Assembly: GCA_027405735.1 (NCBI GenBank)
Contig: JAPEHQ010000001.1
Span: forward strand, 4,092,001-4,156,000
DNA: 64,000 nucleotides
Direction: 5' to 3'
Origin: Mucor racemosus
Taxonomy: Eukaryota; Mucoromycota; Mucoromycetes; Mucorales; Mucoraceae
The notes beneath the pieces were generated by a model. That model was not told the origin of the DNA. It made no database searches and was given only the letters and a program-made list of their open reading frames with translations. Numbering within the stretch: position 1 is the stretch's first letter; each line of letters begins with the position of its first letter. Of this stretch, positions 47,365 to 60,522 are shown piece after piece. The position numbers and the translations under genes are program-made.

Positions 47365-48999
47365 CAGTGAGTCGCAAAACCCTTTCAATGATTTGGAAAT
47401 TTGAATAAAAATAACCATAACTTTCTCAGTTTCAATCGGAGATACACTAAATTTCTATTTTAAGTAATTCAAACGTTTTAAATTATTTTCAAAAGGTCCG
47501 ATCTAATTAGTTAAAGTTCCGCAAAAACTATGCAAGTTTAAAAAAAGGTACATCATTGAAAGGGTTTTGCACGCATTATCAAAAAAAAATTGAAGCTTAT
47601 TTAAATGCAGTCAATAATCAATACCGTAACTTTTTGCTTTAATACAAGCTTTTACACAATGAGGCATACTCGAAATAACTTTTTGATATTCCCCAACTGT
47701 TATGTTGTCATACCAAATCTCTTGAGTTCTGTCCCAAATATCATTCATCCCTTTTGGGGATGTATCGTATTCGTTTAGGCGGATTTTCAATAATCTCCAC
47801 ATATTTTCAATGGGATTAAGGTCTGGAAATTGCGCTGGCCATGACATTACTTCATATTTTTTTGTTTTGAAGTCTTCTTTCATTAAATTAGAGGTGTGCT
47901 TAGAATCGTTGTCTTGTTGAAGGATAACCTAATTACGACGCAACTTCAATTTTTGACACATATCGTCAATGGATTTCTCCAAATCATCATCAATAATAGT
48001 TCTGTATAGGTTGGAGTTCAGATTACCTTCGACCTTGGACAACCAAACGACACCAGACCAAGAAATAGAGCTCCAAATCATGATACGGCCATCTCCATTT
48101 TTTCTTGTTTTTTGGTATGCTTAGGTTTTATCTCCTCGCTGTCTCTTTTCCAGCACCAAATTCGATCATACGAGTTAAAACAATTAATTCTAGCCTCATC
48201 AGTAGATATAACACGCTTTCAGTCATCCAAAGTCCAATCAATTCTGTTTTTACATCAGCGGAGGCGATCCTTTGCATTTTCATCACTAATTTCTGGCTTT
48301 TTTATCTTAGGTAATGCGCCTAAACCATTATCCCGAAGAGCCCTAGTACAGTATTCGCACTGCCATTAACGTGTACATTACGATGAAGCTCTTTTTTGGC
48401 TTGTACCGCATTATCCAAGCCACCTTTGGTGATTTTATGGACACAATATCTCTTATCCGCAGTAGTCAGCTTAGATGGTCGGTCTCCTTTAAGTTTTTCT
48501 CGGTCAGGACAGGCCTTTTTTCCAATACGACATACTGTGGCTTTACTAACAGCTACATGACGAGCAATTTCCGATACGGTATGGCCTGAATTTAACAGAG
48601 AGATAACGTCATTACGTTTGGCATCCGATACAGTTTTCATCTTGATGATTTTGCTTGAAACTATTAGTAAAAAAGGCAGGGTAAAAGTTGAAAAACATCT
48701 CATATATTTTCCGCATATTTCTCTGTTTTATAAGATATCCAGCGTTAATGTACAAGTTAGGGGTTACAAAATTGTAATTTTAAGCCTGTGCGTGCAAAAC
48801 CCTTTCAATGATATACCTTTTTTTAAACTTGCATAGTTTTTGCGGAACTTTAATTAATTAGATCGGACTTTTTGAAAATAATTTAAAACGTTTTAATTAC
48901 TTAAAATAGAAATTTAGTGTATCTCCGATTGAAACTGAGAAAGTTATGGTTATTTTTATTCAAATTTCCAAATCATTGAAAGGGTTTTGCGACTCACTG
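47365..48999. mobile_element. Tc1/mariner transposon with about 210-bp inverted repeats
   Basis: The ends begin CAGTGAGTCGCAAAACCC and are flanked by TA (47363-47364, 49000-49001). Inverted repeats span about 47365-47574 and 48790-48999. Each arm carries the motif GCAAAACCCTTTCAATGAT at its outer end and the same motif inverted at its inner end. The 1635-bp length, TA target and DDE transposase place it in Tc1/mariner. The transposase is dead, but the arms are still nearly identical. Confidence 0.95.
47611..48640 (-). pseudogene. Tc1 transposase, frameshifted
   Basis: The N-terminus has helix-turn-helix DNA-binding character (KRNDVISLLNSGHTVSEIAR, VSKATV). A frame shift near 48345 leads into ALRDNGLGALPKIKKPEIS. 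The DDE core reads VISTDEARIN (first Asp), VILQQDNDSKHTS (second Asp) and PAQFPDLNPIENMWR (Glu), about 34 residues between the second Asp and the Glu. Further stops include a TAG just before VILQQD. It is inactive as it stands; the last block to the stop at 47611 is an intact 90-codon frame. Confidence 0.9.
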
Positions 49000-49019
49000 T
49001 ATAAGGGAAAAATTGATGC

Positions 49020-49900
49020 TAGAAACAAAGGTATTCCTTGATTCGCATTTTCGAGGATATCTCTACGAAAAATTAATATTTTGAAAAAAACTAAATTGGG
49101 TCCAAGAGAGCTCAACGAGCTCAATGATATGAATGCAAAAAAGAATGCTGCTCAATATAACAAATATTGTGAAATCTACTACAAAAATGTCAAAAAAATG
49201 AAAAAAAAATAAAGGTGCTCAGAATTTTTTCATACTAGAATATGTTATAGAGCGCTTTAAAACAAGTAAGGTTTACTATTAAAAAGTGTTAGTATATCTT
49301 AATTATTTCTAGAGATATGAAGCCTCAAAGTTTTCAATTCTTTGGCAGTGGAATACGCGTAAAAATCTGAAACATTAGCACTGAAAAATTAATACCAAGT
49401 GCAAAAAGTAGGATATTTCCGGATACTCGTTTTTGAATTAAACGTGAACATCTCAAGTACACCTGCATATATTTTTATTTTGTTATTATTTAGTGAAAAA
49501 GAAGTGGAGCACGAATAAAAAGTCAATCCTAGTTTTAAAGGAAAAAGCAATAAATTCTACGCTTGTTGAATCTTTCGTGTGAGATATGAGATATAAAATA
49601 AATTTAAGAATAGGTTGCATAATGCGACCAATTCATATGTATTTAGCAGCGCCTAAGGTATATCCGGAGAAGAGATTGTGTGAAATTAGGTATAAAACAA
49701 GGGAGGCTCTGATTTTGAATATTGAAAACAACGAAAATTAAATTTTTGAAAATTCTTGTTAAATTCATTTTAATGTATGGAGTGTAATGTTTTCCAAGGT
49801 CTTATTATATGTATATTCAGTATTAGCCATTGGTTTGTCAATTATAGAGTGTAACAGAATAAAACAAGATGTATCTTTACAAAGTGAATATGTTTTTTTT
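49020..49900 (-). repeat. Dispersed repeat R1, inverted copy
   Basis: Inverted equivalent of about 23080-23890, starting 19 bp beyond the Tc1 element. Landmarks on the plus strand: GAGAGCTCAACGAGCTCAAT, GGAATACGCGTAAAAATCTG and GGATATTTCCGGATACTCG. Confidence 0.7.
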
Positions 49901-50774
49901 TATTAATTCATTAAAAAAAAAAAACAATCAGAAGACTACCGAGTACAATTATAATTTTTGCAATAAAAACATTTGATGATGAAAAAGAGTGGTTTATCGT
50001 GCATCAATGAAAGATGTCCCAAAAGGAACAAACCTAATGACAACGGCTACTCTCATACTTGGAAAAAAGATGGCATTGGCCAAAATTATGGTGTTCAAGC
50101 ATATTAACCATCACTAATTGGACCTGACCCTTACACTTATAGTCCAATAGCCTCTATTTTAGGCAGTTTTGCTACTTGTTCAAAAATAAGCATCTCACAA
50201 ATCACCATTAGAGGGTTTCATCGGGTTAGACAACTATTAAATTGCTATTTGCATGCCGACAAAGGAAAACACATGGCAAATTCCTCAATATCATTTCGAC
50301 GCAGGCATCTCAACATTGAGACGGATTTGGTTACCCTCCCACCTTCTCTAACTCTTTATCGAATCAGTCACCTTTTTGGTTATTGTATCTACATCATAAA
50401 TAAGTGTACAAGAGTTCAAATTAGTCTTTGATTGTCTCTTTTTAGGTTAAATCTTTGCAGATGATTGCCACAACCAAATTTCGTTACACATTTGTGATAT
50501 TTATTTTATAAAAGGTGTATAAAACCTTGTTTTTTCCACTTGCAATTTCACCTCTATGCTCAAGCGCTCAGCTGTATTATATATTAAGACAATGGATATG
50601 ATAAATCTGTATATAGAATGATATACAATAGGGTAAACCATTGGATAATTATTTTATTTAGTTGATGGTACAAAATAAAGAAAACACGGAGTGATGGTAA
50701 CACATAACTTGATAAAAATGGACTACGAGTACCCCTTTTCTTTTCTTCTTTCCTCTTCTCTTCATATATATAAT
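49901..50774. other. No gene; promoter side of the EHD gene
   Basis: A moderately GC-richer patch (about 50020-50400) has no frame over 60 codons and no recognised family. A CT-rich tract and a short TATATATAA run lie just before the EHD start. Confidence 0.45.
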
Positions 50775-52603
50775 ATGTCTCTAAATTTCAAGAAAAAGAA
50801 TGGCAAAGAGAGGCAAAATTCAAGTCCATTAGGCTCAACAACATTTGAGGATGATGAATATGCCAAAGTAATTGAAGGCATTAAACGAATCTACAAACAA
50901 AAGATTAAGCCAGTTGAAGTTACTTACAATTTCGAAGGTAAAATTCTATATTTATTCTATCATCTCATGTTTATCAATGCTTTCTTGTTGAAAAAGGGTT
51001 TCATTCTGCCCCTTTGACTGATTCTGATATTGAAGCAAAGCCTATTGTTCTCCTTATCGGTCAATATTCCACTGTAAATATCTCCTAAAGACATCAATGA
51101 AATATCTTCTCATTCATTTGTATATACGTACAGGGTAAAACAACATTTATTCGATATTTGTTAGACAAGGCATATCCTGGTGAACACATTGGTGTTGAGC
51201 CAACAACCGACAGGTTTGTATCTGTCATGCATGGTACAGAAGAAAGAGTAATTCCTGGCAATGCTGCTGCTGTAAACCAAGAATTACCTTTCCGAGGTTT
51301 GAATAAATTTGGGCAAGCATTTTTATCAAGATTTCAGGTAAATCGCAATTGTCTTACTTCTAGTTGCAAGCTTCTTATACCTGAATAGGTTTCTCAAACA
51401 AGTTCACCTGTATTGGAGAACATGACCATCATTGATACACCAGGTATTTTAGCAGGCGATAAACAACTAGCAGAACGTGGTTATGATTTCACACAAGTTA
51501 TTGAATGGTTTGCTGAACGTGCTGATTTGATTTTACTCATGTTTGATTCTCACAAATTGGATATTTCAAATGAGTTCAAATTAGCTATTCATAGTCTTCG
51601 AGGACAAGAAGAAAAAGTACGAGTGGTATTGAATAAGAGTGATATGGTCAGTCAACAACAATTAATGCGTGTGTATGGTGCCATGATGTGGTCTTTGGGT
51701 AAAGTTGTTCAAACTCCTGAAGTTATGCGTGTCTATTTGAGTTCATTTTGGACAGATAAACCACCAAATTGCTTTGAGGATTGTCGAGAATTGATTGAAG
51801 CCGAATCCAAGGATTTGTTGAAAGATTTGAAGGAACTGAGACGCAATGCTGCTATTCGAAAGATCAACGAAATTGTAAAGCGTGCTCGATTAGCTCGTGT
51901 ACATGCTTTGATTATCAGTCATTTAAAAAAGGAAATGCCTGCAATGTTTGGTAAAAAGAAAAAGCAGGAGGCACTGTTGAACAATCTTGCTGCTGAATTT
52001 ATCAAGATCCAACAACGCAACCATTTACCAGCTGGTGATTTCCCTAATCCTGAAAGATTTAAACAAAATTTAGCTCATTACGATATGGATAAATTCAAAT
52101 CATTAAAGGAGGAGTTGATTGATCGTGTAGATGAAGTAAGTTTATATACAATTTGTATGTTTTTCTTTTGCATTGACATTTTAAATTAGGCCCTTTCTAA
52201 TGATTTACCTCGTCTCATGTCTCAATTTCCCACCATGAACCCAGAATTGGAACAAAACGAAAGGAATCCTTTCCAAGCAGATAGTATACCAGGTCCAGGT
52301 GAATTCCCTCCTTCTTATTGGCATTTTGATTCTATCGATAAGCATAATTACTTGCCTCGATTCCAATCATTGGGCCCTCGTGATGGTAAAGTTTCTGGTG
52401 GTGATGTTAAGCCTGTATTAATGGAAACTGGACTTCCTAATGATCAATTGGCTCAAATTTGGAGACTTGCTGATTTTGATAATGATGGCTATATGGATAT
52501 AGATGAATTCTGCATTGCTATGCATTTAATTAAAGCAGTGCAAAGTGGAGCACAATTACCAGAGAAATTACCAGCAACTTTAATGCCAAATAGAAAGTTT
52601 TAA
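50775..52603 (+). CDS. EHD/RME-1-family dynamin-like ATPase with C-terminal EH domain
   Basis: Five exons (50775-50937, 50997-51073, 51134-51337, 51389-52135, 52190-52603) give 534 residues, typical of animal EHD proteins. The P-loop GQYSTGKTT is at 76-84, DTPG at 164-167 and LNKSD in the next block. A helical membrane-binding region with a KKKK patch follows. An NPF motif lies at 423-425, and an EH domain at about 435-534 has the EF-hand loop DFDNDGYMDIDEF (492-504). EHD proteins tubulate membranes in endocytic recycling. They bind ATP despite the G-domain fold, and the EH domain binds NPF peptides. The ATG at 50775 is the first that fits the family N-terminus. Confidence 0.96.
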
Positions 52604-52696
52604 TGATACAATATATTTCTTATTTATTTGATATTTGATATAATAATAATAATAATAATAATACTAAAAATAATAATCCTATAAAGTTTTTTTGCT

Positions 52697-53637
52697 TTAT
52701 GATACAGCAACTAACCATGCAATAATAAGATAAAAGAGAAAGAGAGGGTATACCTGAAAAGAAAGTTAGTAATTTTATCAACATTTACAAGAAAAGACTT
52801 ACTGCTAATGCTCGTCGATTGCTTAAATGTGCCTTTGATTCTGATAAAAATCCGATGGAAGCTAAATTTTAGGGTTTAATAAAGAAACATGATATTAAAT
52901 TATACAGTAATATGTTACCATAAGTTGACCAGCCAAATGCAAATAAAGAAGCGGGTACTCTAAACCAAACTGTCTCAACAAAAATACCAATAAATGCAAC
53001 CACCACTAAAGGGAAAATACAATATCCAATAACGCAAACTGATTGAAAAAAAGAAACAGATCCACCAAGCAATTTAGCATTCATAGTAACAACAGCTGCA
53101 CCCAACCAAACAATAACAAAAACACCAGTAAAAATAGGCACGGATTGATCTGAAGAAACGCTTGTACTCAATGTAATTGCTAAAGCTAAACAAAGAATAA
53201 GAGGGCCCCACAAATCCCAGTCTTTTAATACACTGCGATCACCTTTAGGATGCAATACTTGCTGTAGCTTTTTCCCTACTTGCTTCATATCACGAAGCTT
53301 ATTATTGTTTTAGACTGTGATGATTTTTGCTTGATTTGATATATAAAATACTTACAATAGTAACAGATACTGGTTCATCTAATGTATCTTCACCGCTATA
53401 AACTCTATTAAATTCAGGCCCTTCAACAGAAGTAGAAGGAGCAGCAGAACCAATAGAACCACTCAAGTTGGCAAAAGGGTTTAATAATGGTTGTTTCTGT
53501 TGTTTTGTAGAAGATTGTCCTGTTAAATCCACATCTGGTTCAATAGCTGCATCTGCTTGATAGAAATCAAATGCATCATCATTACGCGCAAAAGGGTTAT
53601 CATACTGTTGCTGATGTTGTTGAGTATGCGATAACAT
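52697..53637 (-). CDS. Yip1-domain protein, YIPF6/Yip4-like
   Basis: Four exons (53637-53356, 53297-52919, 52861-52803, 52753-52697) give 258 residues. The cytosolic N-terminal half holds two NPF motifs (14-16 and 53-55) and a Gln-rich stretch. The Yip domain begins near 112 with DWDLWGPLILCLALAITLS, continues with FIVWLGAA-like and SFFQSVCVIGYCIFPL blocks, and ends NRRALAVYPLFLFYLIIAW. That C-terminal pattern is closest to YIPF6. Yip proteins span Golgi membranes five times and bind Rab GTPases. It is convergent with the EHD gene (93 bp between stops) and divergent from the MCP2-like gene. Confidence 0.92.
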
Positions 53638-53834
53638 ATTTGAATATGTTTGTAAGAATGATATAAAAGCGAATAGAATACAGCCAAGCCAAATACTTGG
53701 ATGAAATACTACGGCACAACCGTTTGGCCGGAAGAACCTACCTTACAATAACCAAGTCCCGGGTTACTTGTTTATGATACCTTTATTCTTATAACCAACC
53801 CCCAGGCAATCGTTTATATCTACATGTACTTGAA
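53638..53834. promoter_or_regulatory. Bidirectional promoter region
   Basis: 197 bp between the start codons of the Yip gene (minus) and the ABC1-kinase gene (plus). It is GC-richer than most intergenic DNA here, with CCGGAAG and CCCGGG words. No factor-binding site is assigned. Confidence 0.5.
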
Positions 53835-55677
53835 ATGAACATTATAATCAGCTCTACAACTAGAAAATCAACTCGATTGCTACACAATTCCATTCGTTTA
53901 TATTCAAGAAAATCAACACTACCAAAGAAAAAGAGTTATTATTTAATTGGAACAACTACCCTTCTTTGCGCAGGTGGTTTTACTTGGTATGAATCAGATT
54001 CACAGGCTCGACATATCACACTTGCTATGAAACGCATGAGCACTGCAACAAAAGTTGGTATTAGCGTTGCAATTGATTACAAAAAAACTCAATCGAAGAA
54101 ATACAGCAGCGAGGAGGAACAATTGAATGCAAAAAGTGATTGCCATAAACGATGTGCAGAAAGAGTGCTCGCAGGTTTGCAAAAACTAGGCGGCATCTAT
54201 GTAAAATTGGGCCAGCATGTATCTGCAATGACCTATATTTTACCTATAGAATGGACAACCACATTATCAGCTCTTCAAGATCGTTGTGATCCAACATCTG
54301 AGGAAGATATTCGTAAACTATTTTTGACAGATTATGGAGTTCCTTTAGATGAAGTCTTTGATGAATTCGATTGGAAACCACTTGGTGTAGCTTCTTTGGC
54401 TCAGGTACACAAAGCACGTCTTAGAAAAGAGCATGAGGATCAAGGAGATTGGGTAGCTATTAAATTCCAACATCCTCGATTAGATGAATTCTGTCGTATT
54501 GATTTACAAACGGTTTCATTTATCATTGGCACAATCAAGCGAATGTTTCCTGATTTTGGATTTGAATGGATTTTACAGGAGATGCAAGAATCTTTGCCTC
54601 AAGAAATGAATTTTGAGCATGAGGCTACTAATTCATTCAAATTGAAAGGAAATTTTGAATACGAAAAGAAGCATCATAAAACTGCATTAGTGGTCCCTGA
54701 TGTTATCTGGGCAAAAAGAAGAATTCTTTGCATGGAATGTAAGTATTGAATCATGCCAATTTAATCAAGGCCACTCACAAGTGTTTTCCATGTGAATAGT
54801 TATCCAAGGAGCTCGTATCGATGATATGGAGTTTATGAAAGAACATGGCATAGATCCAAGTCAAGTTTCTACAGAAATCACAGAGATATTTTCAAAAATG
54901 ATGTTTTTGGATGGATTTGTTCATTGCGATCCACATCCAGGCAATATCTTGATTCGACCTGCAAAAGATCCAAAATCCAGATTTAAATTCGATGTTGTAT
55001 TGCTAGATCATGGCCTTTATCGTACATTGACTGAACAATTGAGAACTGATTATGCACATTTGTGGACTTCCCTTATTCGAGGAGACGAAGAAGGCATACG
55101 CACTTACTCATTGCGCGTTGGATGTCGTCCCGAATCTCATCGCTTGTTTGCTTCTTTGCTCACAGGACGTGAATGGTCGACTATCTCGGCAGCCAGTCTT
55201 TCAACTGATAGAGACATTACCGAAATTAGTCGTATATCTGGTCGTGCTAAAGGTTTCATTACACGAATTTATGATATCCTTGAAACATTACCTCGTATTG
55301 TACTTTTATTACTCAAAACAAGTGATTTGTTGAGAGGATTAGATGAAACATTGAGACAATCAGGAGATAAATACATGACCTATGCATTGATGGGTAGATT
55401 TTGTGCAGAGGCTGTATGGATCGATGCTAAGCAACATTTGATTAAACGTATCAAAGAATCACCCAGTATCACTGCTAGCCTCAAATTGATCAAGAGCTTG
55501 TTTAAGGCTTGGTGGGAATACCAAAGTTTAGAATATGGCTTGTGGATCTATCAATTCCAATCAAATACTCGAGCCAAATGGTCTTTAATATGGCATCACG
55601 GTGTAGCAACTAGTAGCAAAAAGAACCAAAGTTTAAAATACATTGATGCTGCTGCTATAGTGGCTTCAAAAGATTAG
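53835..55677 (+). CDS. ABC1/ADCK-family atypical kinase, MCP2/ADCK1-like (mitochondrial)
   Basis: Two exons (53835-54738 and 54800-55677) give 593 residues. The Arg/Ser-rich, acid-poor N-terminus (about 1-33) suits a mitochondrial presequence and is followed by a hydrophobic segment near 36-50. ABC1 hallmarks follow: the KxGQ motif VKLGQHVSA (K124, G126, Q127), a loop PLGVASLAQVHKA, VAIKFQHP with Lys210, HCDPHPGN at 343-350 and LLDHGLYR with Asp371. HG in place of FG in the metal-binding DFG is usual for the family. Yeast Mcp2 (an ADCK1/5-type protein) affects mitochondrial lipid balance. The orthology within the ABC1 family is inferred from the GG.YVKLGQH block. Confidence 0.92.
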
Positions 55678-55957
55678 ATAGAATGATAAAGCCTTGTAAA
55701 TATATATAGAATACTTCAATAAATGATTCCATTTTAATATAATTATGCCGACTGATCACCGACTTTTTGTGAATGTGTTATATTTGAAGGATTCTTTAGT
55801 AGTAATTAGAAGTACATGAGCAATAGTTCGGTATCTTGTTTTATTAAATTCAAGACTCTTATGTAATAACAAATTTGGCCCTAATCTATCAAATGTACAT
55901 GGCTAAAATAATTGACCTTTCTATTATTGCCGAGGCAGCTAATTCAATATATCATAC

Positions 55958-57322
55958 CTAATGCCCTTGCTGGTATAAGTGTGTTGCCATCTCCATATAG
56001 AAATCAACAGTATCAAATTTGCTTCTATCTATAAAGGGTCTTGTGTGTTTCCATCTAAGTCTATGAAAAGAAGCCCATTGTCAAGACAATATTTATGTTA
56101 TAGAACAACTGGTTTTACCTTTGTCCATTCAAATCCCAGTGATCCGCTTGCAGAGTCTTGATGTATGTACCCCATTTAGCACTTTCAACACTCACAAGTC
56201 CATCATTAATACCTTCTTTTTCTTTAATCCATTTTGATGGCATATTCAATAGTGACCAAGCGGGAAAAGAAGCATTTGCTCCATACGAATAATAAGAAAT
56301 ATTTGGATCATTTGGTGTATTTGGATTGAAATAGTTTTTACAATAATCAGTACTCAAATTTGCATATGCTTCTGTATCCACTAATCGAATTAATTGTTTC
56401 ATAACTTTTGGTGATTTAGCAAATTCTGCTAAAAGAGACCAGCTCAATGATGATGATAATGATGATGAGTTATTCATTTTTTGTTGTTTTTCTATTAATG
56501 TTTCTTTTACTTCAGGTGATAATAATGCTGGAGGTACGTTTTGTTGATTAATTTTTTCCATTGCTGCAGCCAGTGCACCAGCCATCCCTACACCAACATT
56601 ATCTCTAAACCAATCCATAACGGGCGATCCTCGATGTGGCGTTGAAATTGTTGTGAGAGAGTTGATTTTGTATGGCCTATCTGGTATATGCGAAATCAAA
56701 TATCGACAATCCAGCCCACCCTGCGTAGATAAATCACATCATTCAATTATACATTATTTCATTCATACTTTAAAATTACCATTGAATGTGCTACAAAATT
56801 CACATCTTTTCCATCTAATATTGACTTTAAAATGGAATGAAGCGTGTGTGCTCGATCCCAAATACTTCCTGTCGAAGGTACTTTTGTAACAATCACTTTG
56901 GCGCCTAATTTAGCTAATTCATTTTCAATGCCACCCCAATATTGTACTTGCAGTAAAGGCAGTGCATCCGGCCCTAATTTATCAAAACCATATAAACCAT
57001 GACATAATACAATGGGCGCTCGGGGAGGAACATAATGCGGTGTAACAGGCATGCTCAAACCAGAGGTAGCAGGTGCAATCTTTGTTTTTGTTGATGCATT
57101 AATATTGTTAGTTTTCTGAACATCTGTTGCCATGGTAACTGCAATTTTATCACTGTCAATACGGCGTGGATACAATACCACTGGTTGACTCATATCAACA
57201 TCATCTGTATCAGTAGTGGTTCTCGTCGATTTTTGCTTTGCTACTACACTAGAAACATTTGCTTTATTAAGTGCTGTACTTCGGATTTGTTGGGTAATAT
57301 GTGATAAAGTCAATAATACCAT
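55958..57322 (-). CDS. Alpha/beta-hydrolase, triacylglycerol-lipase type
   Basis: Three exons (57322-56780, 56720-56119, 56060-55958) give 415 residues. After an 80-residue Thr/Lys-rich region comes PIVLCHGLYGFDKLGP (oxyanion-loop HG), then the nucleophile motif AHSMGG with Ser180. NDGLVSVESAKWG gives Asp354, and ADHWDLNG gives His375. This spacing, with DGLV.....W followed by the DH, is that of bacterial class I lipases such as LipA. The third exon (ending YQQGH) is needed to extend past the catalytic His. An upstream ATG (57382) would add a 20-residue hydrophobic leader that could act as a signal anchor. The 57322 start has the better context, so localisation is open. Confidence 0.88.
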
Positions 57323-58257
57323 GATAAAATAAAAATAAATAAATAAAAAAGGGAAGAAAGAAAAAAAAATAAAGCGATTCATGAACTTCCAATCAAATCT
57401 AGATTATTTTCTGTGGGGTCAACAAAAGGTACGAGAAGTATGAAGAACAATACAGAATAATGACCATATTAGGTATCATCGCTGTCTGAGAAATTTATAA
57501 TTACAGTTTTATGATCAGAATCTGGTTGTCCTTGCCCCAACCGGGACCCTTGTTGAGAAGTAAACGGATTATTCATACAAGTGTGAACTAGCATCCCTCT
57601 GATGATAATTACTCATAATCTGTGCTTTGTAGCTAGAAATGAGGCACATTTTGATAATCTATGGGAAATAAACTGATCAAATAATATTTACATAAAATCA
57701 ATGCCACCCTAAAAGCACCAATAATGATGCGTCCTGAAATATTCTGATTAATCTAATAATGAATTGCTCATTTTTACAGATACTCATCAAAATCCTTTTA
57801 CGATATTTTTGCAGATTCATTATTTATTTTCTAAATTGGTCTACATTCGAAAATCTTTCCTAATATAAAATAGGTGAAATTAACGTGATTGAAATAATAG
57901 TTGTTTAATGGATTTCTATACCAATATAGAAAAACTGTCAAAATACTTCATTTTCACTGCTTTGGCAAGCTGTACCCGTTACAAGCACCTAATTCCATAA
58001 ATCAAATATACACAAAGCAGAGATGAGTACAAATAAAACTTCGGCTTCAAAACCTTTATTTGTAAGCTAAATTTGGAGACGGAAATGTTGCTAGGTCTAC
58101 TTACTAAGGCATCAAAATGATATATTGTATGCAGACAACATAAAATGGATCGGGCATCATAAGAACTAGAGTAGTCTTTGCTATTACGATGTATTGACAT
58201 TTGGTCTTTGTCGTTGAATTTGTTCCTTTTATGTAATTAATCAATAATAAAAATGTG
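57323..58257. other. No gene; promoter side of the lipase gene
   Basis: A pyrimidine-rich leader on the minus strand next to the lipase start, then AT-rich sequence without recognisable features. Confidence 0.45.
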
Positions 58258-60120
58258 TATATATATCCACTTTTAAAATTACACCTTGTTTTGCTTTGTT
58301 ACAGTCTATGATTGACGAACCATATTGACTTGTTATGATACTTTTGGAAAAAATTACATTCTATAAGTTAAAATGGATTTTGATTTTTTTTTTTTTTTTT
58401 TTGAAGGTATATAAGAAAAACCTTGAGTAAAATTTAAATTCTCAGAAATCAATTTTGATACATACGTTTAACATCGGAGTGTATCCTCTTTTCTATAACT
58501 AACCTCAAACTAAATATTGCTTAGGGTATACATTGGACACTAATAAACAAATATGGATTGTCCGCATTATGTTACCTATTTCTAAACTTATTTTATATCG
58601 CACGGAAGGCTCAAAAATAGGTAAAGTTTGTTGTTTTTTTCCTTGAAAACTGACTCTCATTTTTCATCGCTGCTATACTTTTTGTTTCACTAAACAACAC
58701 AAAAGCAAAATTATATGCCAATGCACCTGAGATGTTTACCTTTAATCCAAAAATAAGTATCCGGAAATATCCTATTTTTTGCAGTTGGTATTAATTTTTC
58801 AGTGCTAATGTTTCAGATTTTTACGCGCAATTCATTGCTAATAATTGAAAACTTTGAGCCTCCATATCTCTACAAAAAATTAAGCTATACTACCACTTCC
58901 TAATAATAAAACTTACTTCTTTTAAAGTGCCCTATAACATATTTTAATATAAAAAAACTCTGAGCACTTTTGTTCTTTTTTCATTTTTTTGACATTTTTG
59001 TTGTAGGTTTCAAAATATTTGTTATATTAAGCAGCATTTTTTTTTGCATTCATGTCATCCAGCTCATTGAGCTCTCTTGGATCCAATTTAGAGTTTTTCA
59101 AAATATTGATTTTTCGTGGAGATATCCTCAAAAATGTGTACAAAAAGATACCATGATTTCTAACCTCGATTTTCCCTTATATACCCTCATCCCAAATTCT
59201 GAATCTGAAAAAAATCGAACAAAAATCTTGTTTTCTCTATGAAAAATACAGATAGAACGTTCAGCAATAACTCGATCGATAGATAATAATTTTTTACATT
59301 ATATCCATTATTTATTTTTGAAATGTATTTATAAAAAGTGATGCATATTTTTAAAAAACCTCCAAAATTTTAATCGTATTTTACACAAAATTTAACGCGA
59401 AACATTTGTTAAATTTTTATTTAGATAGATGCAGAATCCAAAACTGTACAGAAAGTATTTAATACACTAGGTGGACTTACTTTGCAGTTCATGAGCATTT
59501 AAACAATTTTATGTTTTAGATGATTTTTCGATCGTTTTTTGCAAATCAAATTTTCAACTCAGTTGGAACAGACTGCGGGCTGTAATGTAAATTATTATTT
59601 TGATTTTCTCTATCAAAAGTCAATATTTTTTGTTGGAATAAAAAATACAGAGTAGCTTGCAATTGGATCTATCTTATGAATACAAAAAACTAATATCTCA
59701 ATTATGGAATTTAAATTGTACCATCAATTTTAAATTGATTTTAAGTGGATATTAGGGTAATGTTAGGTTAATGTTAGGTCAATGCGCTTACATTCTGGTA
59801 TTAATTCTTTTATTTTGGGACAGATACCAATAGCCATGAAGTGAAGGTATATTTCTTTTTAAAATTTAAGGGAAATAAGTTCAATATTAGGCGAGAAAAT
59901 TCGAAGCCTTTCTGAGAATCATCTGAAACCTATTTTTCACAACCGTAGAAACCCTACAACAAAAAACCCTATCTCGATGAATTTTGAACTTAATAATTTC
60001 CAATTTTACATGATAGTAGGTACACATGTTTGACAGAATTGTCTCGAATGGCAACTTCAACAAGGTACTGTGTATTGAGAAAATCATCGGCAAAGCACGC
60101 CTATAATTTGCCGCGCATTT
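58258..60120 (+). repeat. Dispersed repeat R1, long copy
   Basis: About 1.9 kb, collinear with 23080-24905. It also shows the block TTTGTTACAGTCTATGATTG shared with the inverted copy near 49850. No inverted ends, target duplication or protein is recognised. Confidence 0.72.
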
Positions 60121-60169
60121 TTATTTAAACCAATGTGAAATTTGTTCTCGATGAATTATTATAGATTAA

Positions 60170-60522
60170 AATGAGCTCCCATTTCAATGAATATATACCT
60201 TAGGCATTGTTAATTAGATATAAATTGGTTACATTATGCTACCTGTTTCCAAATTTACATTATATCACATAAAAGACTTGAAAAACGCGTAAAAAAATAT
60301 ACACTTTTTCCTTAAAAACTTGGTCTCGCTTTTCATCGCTGCTCTACTTTTTTTCCCACTAAATAACACCAAGAAAAAAATATATACCCATGTATCTGAG
60401 ATGCTCACCTTTAATCCAAAAACAAGTATCCAAAAATATCCTATTTTTTGCATTTGGTATTAATTTTTCAGTGCTAATGTTTCAGATTTTTACGCGTATT
60501 CCACTGCTGAATAATTGAGAAC
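60170..60522 (+). repeat. Dispersed repeat R1, 5' part, split by a LINE
   Basis: A further R1 copy directly follows the long one. It runs to CAGATTTTTACGCGTATTCC and ATAATTGAGAAC, where a LINE interrupts it. The repeat resumes at 63976 with AATTGAGAACTTTGACGTTT and runs off the window at 64000. Confidence 0.75.

Noticed and set aside
51158..51388. Separate short gene
   Set aside because: It is exon 3 of the EHD gene read into its intron.
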